From contig VXAU01004938.1 of the NCBI GenBank assembly GCA_013399695.1, positions 2,616,018 through 2,680,017 of the forward strand: a stretch of DNA of 64,000 nucleotides, written 5' to 3'. This document shows, one piece after another, positions 37,446-52,600 of this stretch. A model generated the notes under the pieces. It saw nothing but the letters and a program-made list of their open reading frames with translations. It was not told where the DNA came from and did no database searches. Position 1 is the first letter of the stretch. Each line of letters begins with the position of its first letter. Origin of the DNA: Formicarius rufipectus. Taxonomy: Eukaryota > Chordata > Aves > Passeriformes > Formicariidae. The position numbers were made by a program, and so were the translations under genes.

Positions 37446-38305
37446 TGAGGCATCCACCACCAGTGCTTCACCACCCTCATTGTTAAAAACTTATGCCTAG
37501 ACTGAATCTGCTCTCTTTTAGTTTAAAACCATTACTTGTCCTATCACAACAGGTCCTTCTAAAACATCTGTTCCCATCTTTCTTTTAAGCCTCTTCGAGG
37601 CACTGGAAGGTTACTATAAGGTCTCCCTCAAGCTTTCTCTTCTCCAGGCTGAACAATGCCAACTCTCTCTCAGCCTTTCTTCCTAGGAGACGTGCTCCAC
37701 CACTCTAATCATATTTCTCATCCTCTTCTGGACTGTCTCCAACAGGTCCACATCCCTCTTATGTTGGGGGCCCCAGAGCTGGATGCAGCACTCCAGGTGG
37801 GGTCTCATCAGAGCAAAGTAGAGGGGCAGAATCACCTCCCTCAACTTGCTGTCCATGCTGCTTTTGATGCAGCCCAGAATATGTTTGGCTTTCTGGGCTA
37901 CAGGCACCCATTGCCATCTAATATTCAGTCTCTCATTCATCAACACCCCCAAGTTCTTCTTGGCAGGGCTGCTCTCAATCTGTTTATCCCCCAGCCTGCA
38001 TTGACACCAGGGATTGCTCTGACCCAGGTGCACTTGGTCTTGTCTCATGAGGTTCACATGAGCCCACTTCTTGAGCTTGTTTAAGTCTCTTTGGATGGGA
38101 CCCCTTCCCTCAGGCATGTCATCCATAGCATTCAGCTTGGTGTCTCCTGCAAACCTGCTGAGGGTGCACTTGATCCCACTGTATCATGAATGAATGATAC
38201 GAAATTCATGCAGATATGAGACAGAACTGCTCCCAGCACAGGCCACTGAGTGTCTGTACCACGTCACCAATGTTCACTGGGACATTAACCTGTTGACCAG
38301 GTGTC
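37446..38305 (-). mobile_element. CR1 LINE, ORF2 C-terminal region and 3' part (host copy, inner part)
   Basis: The outer CR1 resumes with 'gaggcatccaccaccagtgc' and continues through '3' UTR into coding sequence. The minus-strand frame 37683-38126 (147 codons) reads RDLNKLKKWAHVNLM, then [52 protein letters not shown] and LLETVQKRMRNMIR, the end of the CR1 reverse transcriptase. This is the longest CR1 open frame left in the window but lacks all RT catalytic motifs. Sequence to about 38305 is diverged CR1. Confidence 0.92.
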
Positions 38306-41300
38306 CTCTTCACAGCACTGCAGCAAACAGTTTATCTACAGACAATTTTAACTATCTTCTGAAGAAGCTGACAAAAACAATTTCACATGCAAAATTAACT
38401 ATTACACAAACTCACACAAAATGTTCTGATTACGTTAACTCACAAAATGAACTCTAATGCTAGAGACATCAACTCTGCCCCACTAAAATTCAAATAAAAT
38501 CTCTACAAATGTTTGGCTCTTCAAAAAATGAACTTGTCAATTCAACAACAAATGTGAAACAGGGAATTTTATGTCATGCTATGCTTCTACACCACTAGTG
38601 GGATGACTTTCTAAATATAATTTTCTAAGGTATTCTGTTCCTTAACTATATAACTTTATCTGAAGCTACCTCATACTTAAAAATCCTGTAATACAAAAAT
38701 GGTCCTTCTCATTTGCAAGGATGTAGAGAAAATATTATCCCACTTTACAGAGGATCTTGTTTCTAAGTCAGTCTTCATTCCAGTGCAGAATAAAGTAGGA
38801 ATAAATAATTCAAAGATAAGCCAAGTTCTGGTGCTGCCCACCTGACAAGAGTACTCCATTGCACCAAGAGCAGGAACACAAGCACTTGGAACTGGTATCA
38901 CAGCACTTTGGGTACTCATGCCCTTTCATAATATTCAGAGAGCTAATGGGAAACCCAGAGATCCGAAGGAAGATTCAATCTGCTCTCCTTGAAGTGGAGC
39001 AGCCAAAGTCCTGACAGCACCAGAATGTCATGGTAAAGTGAGAGATCCAGAGTTCAGGAACTGCCACAACCACCACTCCCAGCTTCAGCCTCCACAGCAT
39101 CCTTCCTGACTGAAAAATACTGCCCCAGGGAAGCCCATCAAACTAAGAGGGATTTATATGCCAGTGGTTTCTGCAGTGATTCCAAGATGGTCTAGACTTG
39201 GTTGCATGTAATGACCTGCTGACTGACAATACTTAAGTACTCCCACATTTATTTTGTGACTAACAATCTTCCTGCTATTGTATTCAGTAGTAATCTCTGT
39301 GACTCTCTGAAAGCAGACAGGCTACAAGAGGTTGCAAATACATACTCAGTGCAGTATTTACAATCAGCTTACTTCTTAACCACATCCATTAAATTTTATT
39401 TCATTCTACACCTCTGTGTCTCATCAGAAGACAAAATATATAGAATTAAAGAATTCTGATTTACAATCAGAAGAAATTATAACTATTAATAGATAAATCA
39501 CCTTAGAGCTGAAACAGCACATTGGGAAATAAAAATTAAGAAGTTACTCTAGGATATACTTTACTGCTTAACTTAGTTGAAGATTAGAGAACATACATTT
39601 ATCAATACACAAAAGTTTAAATATAATTACCATCTCCTTTTAAAAGCTGTCTGAACTCTGTTTCCATAAGGAAACAGAGCCTTAATTATAGTTTCCTCCA
39701 ACTGTAACACTCATAGCTCTTAAATCCTTAGTTTTACAGCCATTAATTAGAGAGTGTATGGTTTCTGTCCAAGCAATGGAATTGTTTTAAAATATGAGAA
39801 CTTTGTCAAGAAAATTAAGTACTTTGATATTGCCAAATTACCATTTCACTCTTCCTCCTTACCTTCCCCCACTCTATGTCCCAGAATTAATTTTGGAACA
39901 TAACACATATCATATTTGGCTTTGTCCCAGAAAAATGACCTTGAAATCATAACTTATCATTTATGATGCCTTTTCTAAACACATTTGGCAACTGAATCCC
40001 AGTCAGATCCCTTTTTACGAGAGTTTGAGCAAACAAGGCTTTAGATACCAGGAAAGCAATTTGTACCAAGAGTCAGAGTACTATACCCAAACATCCAGTC
40101 TTAAATATATTCTGCAAAAGTAAAAGTAATTTTAGTATGTAACAAAACATGGTTAAAACTTGTGGGCAGTATTTTGATCACTGCAGGCTAGAAACAACAC
40201 AGAAGTTAAAAAGCCTTGCTAAGTGGAATACATACCACAAAAACTATGCCTTAGTGAGCTCCTGTTTATATTAGTCAACTAATGACACATACTTTGCATC
40301 CAAAAAAACATTAAAAAGAATACAAACAGCACACAGGAAAACAATACTGTAAAACTGGTTGTAGACTCCACAATGTTATATCACCCCCAAAACAAAACCT
40401 ATGAACTAGAAACTGCATTACAGCCACTGCTACCTCAGGAAGCTGTGGTTTGCTGCTTGGAATGCTTCATTCACATATTATTTTTAGGAATGTAGACATC
40501 TAAATTAAATTTTGTAGGGACACAAGGTTATCTAAGGGTGAAACTTAGTTTATCATATTCAAGACACGAGAAAAGGAATACAGAACAATAAGTGTTTACG
40601 AGAGCAGTCTTTTTGAAGAATGTGGTAATTAGGAGAGACAGAAAAGCTTATCATAACTTTCAGTCCCAATTGTCCTCTTAGAAATCTGCAACACCAAGAA
40701 GCTCAGAAGCAGTTTCAGATGAAGAGACAATAGTTTCAACACTGTATCTTTTTAAGAATGGATTTCTGCCCCATAAATACCTGGTTGAGAAGCAAGAAAT
40801 GCTTTGGTTGGAAATGTGAAGGCTGAAGTATTTTCTTGGGTTCTTTCAGCTGATTGCAATCAAGCTGGTAACTCCATTTTCATCTCTATTAAAAGTGAAT
40901 GTGATCTTTCTCATAGCTTTGTTCCTACTGATGGCACAGGCACTGCTAGAGTTCGCTGCAGGGACAAACACTTCCAGTGCCTTCAACTGGTCCATCAGAA
41001 ACCTCTCTGATGTACCAGCAGCAGCTTATACTTTTCCTTTCCTCATAAAGCAAAGTTCCAGACAAATGCTGTCTTATCAGGTCCTCCTACAGCCTCTGTA
41101 CAACCACCTAGCATGGCATGGACCTCTGTGGAAAGACCTGTATTCTCTAATTAGGTGCAGAGAGAATTAAGAACATCTCAGTTAGGAAGCAAGACACTCA
41201 AACATTTACATGTCCAAATATCCAATCAAATGGGTTCTGTAGCAGAGAAGCAGGTCACATCAACTTTTTACCCCAGAGGGCTATAACCTTGTCTAGTTTG

Positions 41301-44300
41301 AGAGCACTTAGGAACATTAAGAGCATTCAGAAGGAATTTCAACAAGTTTGCAAGGAAATCAGTGTGCAACAATCTTACAGGAGGAGAACACATAAGCATA
41401 GATAAGAAAAGTTTCAAAAATTAAAATTAGTCTATCATATTCACACCATTTTCCTGCTATCCCACCTCATTTACCAGAGGGAATAGTACCACAGGCAACT
41501 TTACTTCAGGCCAGAATGCATCTGAGATCTTTATTCCAGTTCTTTACTGTACAAGATGTGTACTAACAGCAAGAAGTAGAGATAACAGGGAAGAAGTTTC
41601 ATATACTGCATATATTTCTACTTGACACTAAAATGGCAATTATGCTTGAGTACTAGGGTGTTTAAAACCATTCCTACTACCTTCTTTTTTAACCCACTCC
41701 CTCAGTCTTCATGCTTGCCTCCACAATCCAGCTTTGGTTGTTGGAAAGGCTTCAGGTTGTGCATTTAGACTCTGTACAAAACCAGTGGGACATTTATGCA
41801 CATTCAGCTGATTTAGTCGTTTAAATCATAGGAATTTTATATACTTTAGGGATTGCCTTTCTGCTGTTTGCATTTTAGCAACTGTGCCATTCCCACCCCC
41901 ATCAATCCCGCTGTGCACAGGAAGTCACACCCCTTTTCCATCAAGGGGATGTTAGGCCTGTGTATGTCTGAGTACATCTGTACTCAACGTTAAACCACTG
42001 CCTCAGGCTACAAGGAAAGGTTCTAGAAGGTGGTGTACAGAGGAGAGGATGTAGAACAAAATTCTCAAGGAAAAGGGAACGTACAGTAAACACCAAGGTA
42101 AAGCCAGCAAATGAGTTTGTGAGTACTCTTTTTCAAAATGCTGGCTGATTTCAGAGCCTACCTATCCCTGTGCAGATGCAGAATTGACAAATGATTATTG
42201 AATTAATTCTGCATACTATGAAAGTCCAGTCAATGCTTTAAGAGGTGCTTCAAATTTCATATGTTCTTTAACTGTTTGCAGTTCCATGCTCACCTCCTAG
42301 ATGTCAGCTGCCAGTTCTGCATGCTGCTGAGCGAACAAGCTAGTAAGATCCATCTGGAAGTTAACAAGCTGAATCTGGCCCAGTGCCTTTTCCCAGGAGG
42401 AGGCAAACCAGCCGGCACAACCCAGTCGGATGCCTCTCACACAGCTGGGCTGGGAGAATCTGCCACCCCACAACATCACAACCTTGGAGAAACCTGAGCA
42501 CCGCAGTTTTTTCAAGTGTGGAAGAAAAAGGAGTCAGCAGAACTACAAGCTGCCGTTTATCTGAGGGCCAAAGGAGACAGAAGTGGAAGAGGTTGGCATC
42601 TAACACAGCTCAAGGGTGACCTGAGCTGCTGCCTCCAAAGAAGAAACCCAAAATCGACATCTAGTTCACATGCCCAGTGAAGACCAGACCACCTTAGGCT
42701 AAATAAAAACCTAGCTATCAGATGTCCTGTTTACCTGTAAAGTCTTCAAAATAGAAGATCCAGAACAAACGCACTTTGAAACCAGACCAGAAACTATTAA
42801 CTGCAAATGTTAATCCTCAAACTTTTCCTCTTGCTTAGTAGTAACAAATGGAGAGACCACACTTTAGCATAGCTCGGAGAAATCTTGAAGGTTTTTCATC
42901 CCATTGGAGAAGATTTCCACAGTGGCACTCAGCTGAAAAGGCAGGGACTTGCCAGGCCCTCCCAGGCACAGAAAGTGTTACTGGGCAGCTGCAACCTCTC
43001 TGTCCATTAATGCAGCTCAGGAGATTTCGCTCCAAATGCCCTTTTCTGCATAAACTGTTCCACCGACAGAAATTAATGGGATGTGGTGAAGTGGGATTTG
43101 GAACAGGAAAAATGAAGTTAGATATTCTGAAAACCCCTGAAAAGGTCACTTCTGATAAAGAGGATTGATCAACCAGTTGACTTGTCCTTTTTTAATCAAT
43201 CTCCACTTGGTGGTAGGTATGTTTTCACACTGCAGTACAAGACAGCATAAGGAAAAGTATTTGACCTTAGAGACAGCAATTAACACAAATTTCAAGAAAC
43301 AATGCCCAAAAAGAAAAGTTGTACAAACACTCAATTTCTGTAGCTGAACAGGGCCACTATTTGCTAACAGAGAAAGGGGAGACCATGACTCAGTATGACT
43401 CAAGAAAAGAAAAGGCAGACAACCCAAAACTGCCATGGACTCCTACTGCAATACCTCAAATCACTTCATTCTCAAATAGAGATGATTATTAACTAAAATT
43501 GCATTTATTAAAACAAGCAGAGAGTTAAATATATTCTTTTAGTTATAAAGTTAAAAAAAAAAAAAGGCAGTTACTGTATCAGTTTAGTCTTTGAACTGTT
43601 TAAACCAAGGATTAGTCTCATCTCCTTCTGGCTGCTGCTCTTGCAGACACATGCAGTCTCAAAACATCATGTATCAAAACAAATAAAAACTTATCCAAAA
43701 GTGAGAAAGCACATCCAAATTTATCTAAGTGTCTTTGTCTTAGGTCCAAATTCATGAGAGAACAGACCGGCTTTTGACAAACCGATACATAAACTACTGA
43801 CTGCATCCAGAAAGTGCACAAATGTAAGATCCTGGCATACAGCTGGATGAAATAAAATAAGTTAATGTTTCTAAACCACAAAATAACATCTGCTTACATA
43901 TGTAGTGCAGTTTTAAGTACGTTCCTGTGAGATCTCCCATCTTCACATACTTACTATGCAGAGCATTTTCACAGACTAAGAACAGAAGGCAGCACCATCA
44001 TGGAGAGAGAAGGATGACTGCAGCTCAGCTCCGCTTGTTGGGAGAGGAATTCACTACCAGCTTAATCCACCTTGCTAGGCAATTTCATGAAAACAGGTCT
44101 ACCACAGTCAAAATGGGAAGTTTACTGACAATCCTCACTTCCAATGGCCCTGAAACCAGCCTTGTTTGACTAGATATTTAAAACCAGTTACATGTGTACA
44201 AATTTAAATTTGTTTGGACATATGGGTACGGAAAGTAACTTTCAAAGTGAAATGATAGGGGAGCTTAGACAATACATATGCTTGGGACAAGCAAGCAAGC

Positions 44301-47300
44301 AAAGCCAGCAGTGTCCCAGACATTCTTTCACTTGATGTCAAGTATCAGGTACCTGTTCCCTCCTTGACAACCGAAGTGGCACAGCTGAATACCCTAACCC
44401 TTCCATAGCTTCACTAACAGTTACTAACAATTAGTAACAGTAATAATAGGTGTTAGCAGAAGAAATAATTAATCTAATGAAGTGTAAGCAGTTGCAAGAC
44501 ACGCTACTCTAAGAATCTTACCTTAAGGTACACGTGCATACAAGCTGAATAATTTTCCCTGCACGTGAACAGTTAACTTTACCATGAGAAAAATTACATA
44601 CACAGTTATAAGGAATCAGAGCATAAAATGGGAATTCTCAGTTTTCCACTTATTTAAGACATAAATACCATTGGAAAACCCTATTTTTTGCAGTAGGGAT
44701 GGAGAAAAAAACCCCAAGAAACTGAATTCAAACTCCTCATAGAAATAAAAATTAATTTGCTGAACATATTTTCAATAAATCCTTCAAACCCATGAAACGT
44801 GAGTCAGATCAAGTTTTAAAGCACTTTTTAAAGGCACTTTACAAACTTCCTTTGATCAGCACTGGAGATATAAAACCCACCTACAAGGTCAGCTGTAGAG
44901 GACCAAGATCAAGAAATACGGGGGCCACACAGAAGCACTTGCTTGCACAGACAAAACAAATACAATACACATAAGATTTCAACACATTTTCAAGTCTTTT
45001 TTGAGTTGGCAGAAAAATACACGTCCCCCTGAGCCCCATTGAAACTATAAACTTTATCCAGATTTCAGCTTTGAGAGTCTGTTGAAACAACTGTGTTTTC
45101 CATAGTGTATTTTGTGTTGACTACAAATGTTGGGGAAAAAATACATATACTCTTTCCTTTCTATTTTTTTTTCCTTTTTCCTCTTTGCTGCCCAAGTCTG
45201 TAAGTGAACATATGGGACTATACAAAGAATAAACTATAGCACACTGTGGAAAACTCTAAAACAAACACATCACCGCAATACAAGTATTAGAGATAAAGAA
45301 CAGTTACTATAATGCAAATAAAAAGTAGGAATTAAACAAAAGTCATAAACCAGTGAGAATGAATGCCAAAAGAAAAACATTTAAGAGTCAAACCACTGTC
45401 CCACCCACCTATCAAAACAAAGCCCAGGGCGGTAACTATGGAGAGCCAGACAGGAACTAGAGAAAAACAATAACCTATTTACACATACAGAATACTATGG
45501 AGAGGTTAATACTACTATGGAAGGGAACATACCAAGACTAGAAGTTCCAGAACATCCTAACATCTTTCTAGACAATCCTGAAATTCAACATATCATGGCA
45601 AGATGCTTCACAAAAACTACTGCTGAATAATTTTCAAGTTTTAAGTTGCTTTAACAGAATTGGGGACAAATAGATTTCTTTATTTCTTAAGTATTGACAG
45701 TTGTGAGAAAAAGTATGTCACCCACAGGAACTCTGTTAACTCTGTGTTCTATTTTGTGCAGGCTCTATTGATTGCAATCTAGTTTGTAATATCAAGGTTT
45801 AAAAACCATAGGAATTAAGATGAGGAAAGGACCTGTGCAGGTTACACATTGTAAAATACATGTTTAAGTTTCATCTCAAAATTGGTTTTCTACTACAATC
45901 CCTTCTGTTATCATAATGGAATGATACTTTAAAAAAAATTTCACCAAAATTTCAGTCTTCAGACTCTTATCAGAACTTTCCAGTCCAGAGCACACCTGTG
46001 GGGATTCTGAGAAGATTTTCACAAGGGTACTTGTTTTGACAAATTCACAAACTGTTTTGCTCAACTACATTAAAACAGATTTTCTGTTTTACTAAAGTTT
46101 GTAGCATGATTTAATTTCCAGCACAGAGATCCTGGATCATCTCAAGTCATAAACAAGTAAACCCTAGTAACAAGCTACAATATTTAGCACGCTAGGGGTG
46201 GAATTCACCTCACCTAACTTAAAACCTTAAGGAGTCACTCCTAGATAAGCCCTTTGGGACAAGACAAATTACGCTTGGAGATGCTTATCATGTTCCACTG
46301 CCTACAGAAGAACCTAAAAGCTAAGTGGGCTGAACACACCTGCTGAGCTGCCCATTTTGTTTCAATGACTAATTACTAGGTCAGACTGAATCTAACCTTC
46401 AGAGGGCTAAAACTAAGTAAAACTGGTCCCACTCTAAACTTTTATCTATGACAAAGTTGTACTTTGTTTACTGTAATGTGAGGGTGGTACACAGCTGGGG
46501 TAGCTGGAGAGATGCTTGCCAGTAGTACTTGTTCATTGGGCAGCAGCTCCAAAAATACCTCATTTATATAAATATCCAAGAGAACGAATTGAAAAGCTGC
46601 AGTAAAATATGGGTTATTTTGCCTATTATTTCTCAAGAGGTTTGAAAATATCTTTGTGCTGTATATTTGGCTGGGAACTACGATCACTCAATGCACATGA
46701 GTTCATACCATCTCCCTGAAGTTGCTTTTAAAACCCCTTTTATCGCAGTTTATTAATCACATTTAAAACTCCTTAACCATGTAAGAAAATGACTTTGGCC
46801 TTAAATTTCAGTACAATTACCTTCCAGTGGTTGAATTTCCAGCTTTGAGATTTAAGGGGATTTTCTGGGGTTTAATGCTTTTTTTGTACATATGTGCCTT
46901 TAGCATTACTGTACTGTTGTGTTATAGGAAATGAGGCACTTGTACTTAGAGAACACCAGATTCTTGTTAAATTTAATCAGCAGACAAACAACTGTGTCTT
47001 TGTCACAGAAGCCCAAGTTCAAATGCATAGGGATCAGATAATGAAGAGAAAAATAATCTTGTATGACACAATATGCTTTCACTTTATTTAAGAACTGAAT
47101 GCACAAGTATCTAAATCAGATGCTCTGGGACCAAAGCAGTTTAAATGAGTGTATTTTAAAGCCCAAAATATGTCTAAGCAGTTGGATGTTATAACAACAT
47201 ATACCACATTAAAATTAAGTTAAAATCAAACTCTTTCTGAAGTCTTAAATATAAAAGAGAACAAAACAAAACAAATCACAAATAAATGGCCCTAAGCTCC

Positions 47301-49424
47301 AGAAATACTTTTAAAATTTAGGGGAAGAGGGGTTAAAAGAATTAGAATTCATTTTCAGATACAAATTACCATCTCAACATCCTTGTCTTTTATGTTCTGA
47401 ATATGTAACAGGAAGTGGGAATTGTCAGAGGTATGTATAACTATGTCTAAATTATAGCTATAAAGCCAGCTAGCCTAATTGCTAGAGAACTTCTAGTTAG
47501 AACCTACTCAGATTACATGCAGATAATAAAAAGAATTAAGCTAGGAAGCTGAAGGGTTTTTTTTGCCCAAGTTATTTAAACATGAATCCAATTACTGAAG
47601 TTTCATGGAGCAGCTGTCTCACTCCAGTTTCCACCTCCCGCCCAAAAAAAAAAAAAAAAAAAAAGATACAGCAGTATTGCAAGGCTGAACAATACTGAAT
47701 TAATATGGGCAGAAGAAATCCCTTCTATAACACTATTCTGCTTTGGGAGGAGGTGTGGAAGAATCCCTTTTAACATAATAAAAATGATGGTGATATAATG
47801 AATAATTATTATGGGATTTTATAGCTGGAAGGCATGGTAGTTATTTCAAAGCCATTTGTAACCAACAGCCTTATAAAAAGCTAGAATGTATTACACATGT
47901 GGAGAAGGTAACTGCAAGCATGTATTAAATCCCAGTATCTGAAATAATGAATGTATGTTTGTTGCTGTTAACTACCTCTTGATGAAAAAAAACTGACTAG
48001 TAACTAAATTAATTAACAATCAGCCCTTTCTGAAAGGATAAATGATAATGTATAGATAAACTTAGATGAGGTGAGAGCTCTCCTTTCCTTTTCTGACAGT
48101 TCTATCATTCCCTTCCAGAAGCAATCGGGTTGAAATGCAGAACTTCCAGGAGATGGTACTGCCAACACTTAGGATCTCAAATACCCAGGTCCTGGATTCC
48201 TATGATGAATAAAGGCAATGGATGTTCTTTCTTCTTCTCTTTAAAAAAAAAAAAAAAAATTCTGTAAAGGAAAAATAGATGAAGCAGTGCCTACATTTGC
48301 AGTCAGTTTGTATAACAGCCTTGAAATGCATGAACTACTACTTTACAGACTATGAAGAACTTTCCATTTTTCTTGCTTTATCTCCCCTGCTTTATAGAAA
48401 TATCAGCAATTCCAATTTGTTTTACTTCATTATCACAAGGCAACACTGACATCCCACAAGTGGATGACCCATATGCCTTTTCTGTGTCTCCAGCAGTTAA
48501 AAATATATCCCCACTGCTGTTACTCTCATATAGCAAAGGACATTTAGTTTGGTAAGTGATCTCCCTGCCTTGATCTGAACCTGTGAGCTTTTTCATCTTA
48601 TTTCCCCGACATCATTTTCGTGAGGAAGAGGAGCAGTTGAGCTGTGCAGGCATCTGACACCCAGCCAAGGTCAGCCTACCGTGCTTAGACACATGCAACA
48701 ACTCTGAGATGGTGTGACTATCCATGTGGACCGTGGAAGGGGGAGATGCATCCCAACATGGGTCGGTTCCTTTGAACAGAACTAAATGCTCTGAATATGA
48801 CTTAGGGAGGGCAGGTCATCTCTATGTAGTAAAAACAAGTCCTTTCAAATCAGTCTACTTTTAAAAAAAAAGCTAAATAGTTCATGGAATTAATAATAAT
48901 TCAATATGAAAGAAAGTTTGAATGAAAGCAATAAAAAGGTTGAAATTTATTATCTTTCCCAAAAAGTCTTGGAAAAGATAATTTTTCATTTTGACACCTA
49001 GACAGATCATGGTAAGAATTTCAACAGAATGCAGTAATCCCCCTGTTTGCAATCACACACTTATAAACACAAACATTTACAAACACATTCCTGAAAAGTA
49101 CAAGTCATTTTACGACATATAATTTAAAGCTAGAAGGTTAGAATCCTGCCGGTGCCCTTTTAATACAGCCACAGCCTTTGTTTTCTTCCAAAACATGCTT
49201 GTCTCACTTATGCAAATGTCCAGAATCCCCACCTCAGGTTCCATTGATAGTTTCTGTCCCCACTCCTAGAGATGCTTTGGTGCCACTGGGTAGTTGTGAT
49301 CCACAGAGCAGCAGACCCAGCTAGGTGTGAATTGGGAAGCAGTATATCCTGACATGATGTGGCTGCGCACACTCCTCACCAGCCTGCGCCTGAGGGACGC
49401 AAGTCAAGGAGGCATTGCCTCCTT

Positions 49425-49426
<2 letters not shown>
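38306..49426. other. Unassigned intronic stretch
   Basis: Eleven kilobases in which I recognise no CR1, LTR or exon. It includes A-runs at 47644-47664 (21 bases) and 48243-48259 (17 bases) and a short GCAA repeat near 44289. Open frames of 60-106 codons occur on both strands at the density expected by chance for this base composition. Distal enhancers would not be visible by this reading. Confidence 0.45.
47644..47664. repeat. Poly(A) homopolymer, 21 bases
   Basis: A pure A-run after a pyrimidine-rich segment ending 'cctcccgccc'. Confidence 0.9.

Positions 49427-49481
<55 letters not shown>
49427..49481 (+). repeat. Poly(A) homopolymer, 55 bases
   Basis: A pure run of 55 A. The 160 bp before it are GC-richer than the surroundings and end 'ggcattgcctccttgc'. 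It could be the tail of a retroposed sequence, but I could not identify a parent or a target-site duplication. Confidence 0.9.
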
Positions 49482-49482
<1 letters not shown>

Positions 49483-49622
49483 ACTGCAAGATTTTTAACA
49501 TGCTCCCCATGGGAATTTTGATACAGAAGCCAGCGATCTGATTTTCAATATGAAGTGAGTGGCTAAGCCAGGCACCACACATGTACAGTCACTGGTTTGG
49601 AGATAGTCCCAAGCAATTTGGT

Positions 49623-49633
49623 GGGGGGGGGGG
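49623..49633. repeat. Poly(G) run, 11 bases
   Basis: A homopolymer G-run 140 bp after the long A-run. Confidence 0.9.
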
Positions 49634-52600
49634 AAGGAGACACAGGCAATGAGACCACTTAATGTGGCCCTAGGCTAGCTATCCACTAGTAACGAAGCTA
49701 TTTGTAACTTAGAAGTTATAGAGCTGTTTTATTTAAGTGTTTATATATGAAACTACTTTTAAGATCTAGTTATTAACATTTCAGCATAAACAATTATCAC
49801 TAATGCAGGAAGACTGCATTCTATATTCATGTTTTGCTACATATATCTACTCCTTTAGCCTTTACTCTGAAAGATCATAAACTAAAGTAGGTACTAAAAC
49901 AATTGTTTTAAAATGCAAGTGACATATTTGAAAAGATGCTTGTTCAAAATTAGTTTTTCCTCAAGAGCAAGGATATTGCATTTCAGTTTCCAGGAATTTA
50001 ATGGGACAAGACAACCAACACTGATGTCCACTCATTGTAATGATATGAACTATATTACAGTTAGCTTGAATCCATTAATGAATTAATCTTTGTCAGAAGA
50101 GTGTCTATAAAGATGCTTCTTAAAAGACCCCAAGGACATTATCACACTGATGCTTTACCATTATGTGGTATAGCAAAGTTTTACTTAACCAGTTCTAAAA
50201 GCAGACATATGGAGTCCATTAAACCCTTCTCTTTTTTGTGGTGTCATTCTGAATGGCTGCATTATGCTACTTATTTAAAATATGGATTGTAACTTCCACC
50301 ACCAATTATTATGAGTTCTACATAGTGCATGCAATTTATAAGATGCACAAAATTTCATCAGCACCTAAAACTTAAACACACTTGAGAATTGTATTTCAGT
50401 TAACTGTAGAAAATAAAAGATAAATATGACAACATCCACGTAACTCTGACACTAAGTCAGGGACACACAAGCTGCTGTTAAAGTCAATAAAGAGGTGCTT
50501 CTCCTGTAAATCCCCTGATATTTAGAATAGTTTGTCTTTTTCCTTTCTTTAATGTATACATTGTTACACTCTGTCACACATGTATAATCATGCTCTATCA
50601 CAATATTCCCAAGTAAGGAATTTCCATTTAATTCTATAAATAAATATTTTCAAAAAGAATCCCACATATGAAACCAATTAACTCAGCTGATTTCCCTTCC
50701 GTAACAAAAACTCTTCTTCACAGTTTCTTCCATTTGGTGCCACATTCTGCTCTCTTATGCTAACATCATCTTTTCCCACCTTCGAGTCCTTATTTGTGCT
50801 CTGTAGAACTTCCTGATCAAATTTGTTAGGCCTTAATCTTACATGTGGTTCCTGAAATCAGTGGAGTTCAATATGAACTTACAGAATACCTTGCACTTTA
50901 CCTTACTTCAAGGTAAGGGCTACGATGAAAACCAAAAGGCAAGGACCAGATTGCACAATCAAGATTCAAGGGACCACATTCTTTCAATGCATACTATCCA
51001 AGGAGCAAAGACCAAAGCAGTATCACAGAAGATGCTGGCAGTTAATACATATCAGCATCTGTTAAATACTACAAATAGAGCTGAGGAAAGACTTAGGTGA
51101 ATGCAAGATTCCCAGTTAAACATTTAATCAAGCAGATACTATCACCTGCAACTTTACAGTGACACTTGCAGCTTTTTTCCTCCTGCTAAGGCCTCACTGG
51201 CTTATTCTGAATGTGAAAGAGAATGATCCTCTCCACATTAACCCATTTGAAAACTCTTAACACTCTATATCCTTTCTCTAGTTATAAAACACTGAATACT
51301 TCATACAGCAATCATATAACCAAGAATTAACAATCCAATATAACACATAGTGAATATTCTCAGATGAGTCACTGTACTCCTTACATTCTTGATCTGTTGG
51401 CTTCTTTCATGAGTAATCATCAGCTAATTACTGGGCTAATTTTGCAACACCAAAATACTTACATCTGCTCAGACACAGTCATTAAGGGAAAAAACAGAGA
51501 TTTCTCATTTCATAGTTGATTTAAAAGGTACATAACAATGTTTTTTAAGAGATCTCATTACGACTTTGCTTCAGCTATTCCAAATTTTTCATATAAAAAC
51601 GTCCTTTCTGTTTTCACAAGGACTGCACAGCTCTATTAACTAATGTCATACCACTACCTTCACAGTACTCTCCCAGGTCTTGTAATACACTTGAGAAGAT
51701 TTGGGTTCCTCAGTTCAATATCAGGAGAATTTCAATAGATCAGGTAATGTTACAAAGACAGAAGCAATCCTTCTACAGAACACAGGGTGCAATTTTTTTT
51801 CATTGCTTCCTACACACATAAAGTGAGCAAGAGGCAATATCAGATGCTACTGTAGATATTTACTGTCTTTTAACCAATATGAAAGTCAATCCAGTGGACA
51901 AGACAGAGTTGCCCACACTACAGCACCTTGGGATTCACAGCGCATAGTTCATAGCAAGGTCCTCTGTATCTAGGAATATTTCTGGAGCATCCTCCACTAC
52001 ATAAGAGAGCTGTTAAAATCATCATTGTATCAACACAGAAATGTATCCCCACTGACAGTAGTTCAAATGGCAGAAGTACTTGCCAAAAAAACGACTGGCT
52101 TTTGTTCAAAGAAAACACTGCAACATGGACAACAGACAGTCAAGTCAAGCTGCAACAGCACCTTTTAAAAGCAGCAGAAAAAAATACAAAGCAAAGCAAA
52201 CAACTTTGCTGAGGGATCTCATCTCTTTTTTAAGGAATTGTAAGAGGAACATCTAGGACTGTCACAGCTACAGGTACTGCTGCTGGTGGATATTCAGTTT
52301 CCAATTATTTGTTATAACACAGCTGAGAGCAATTAGACAGTTTACATATGACTGCTAGGAGCCCAGTGCACATTATGTGGACCATCAGGTCCTGCAGCCT
52401 AAACACAATTCTCGATTTAATGGATAAATGAATTTTGCTAAACCACTTCAAATACAGGAATGTTTTCTGAATCTGTGTGCAGGCTGTTAATATATTTCCA
52501 TGAAGTCTCATTCCAAAGAGATCACAGAGAACTTTGTCAGAACCAATAAAAACTGCACCCCAAAATCCCACACCAATGAATTTGGTACTGTTTTCTATAG

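Noticed and set aside
49327..49582. Poly-Lys and poly-Phe open frames
   Set aside because: They are translations of the 55-base A-run.
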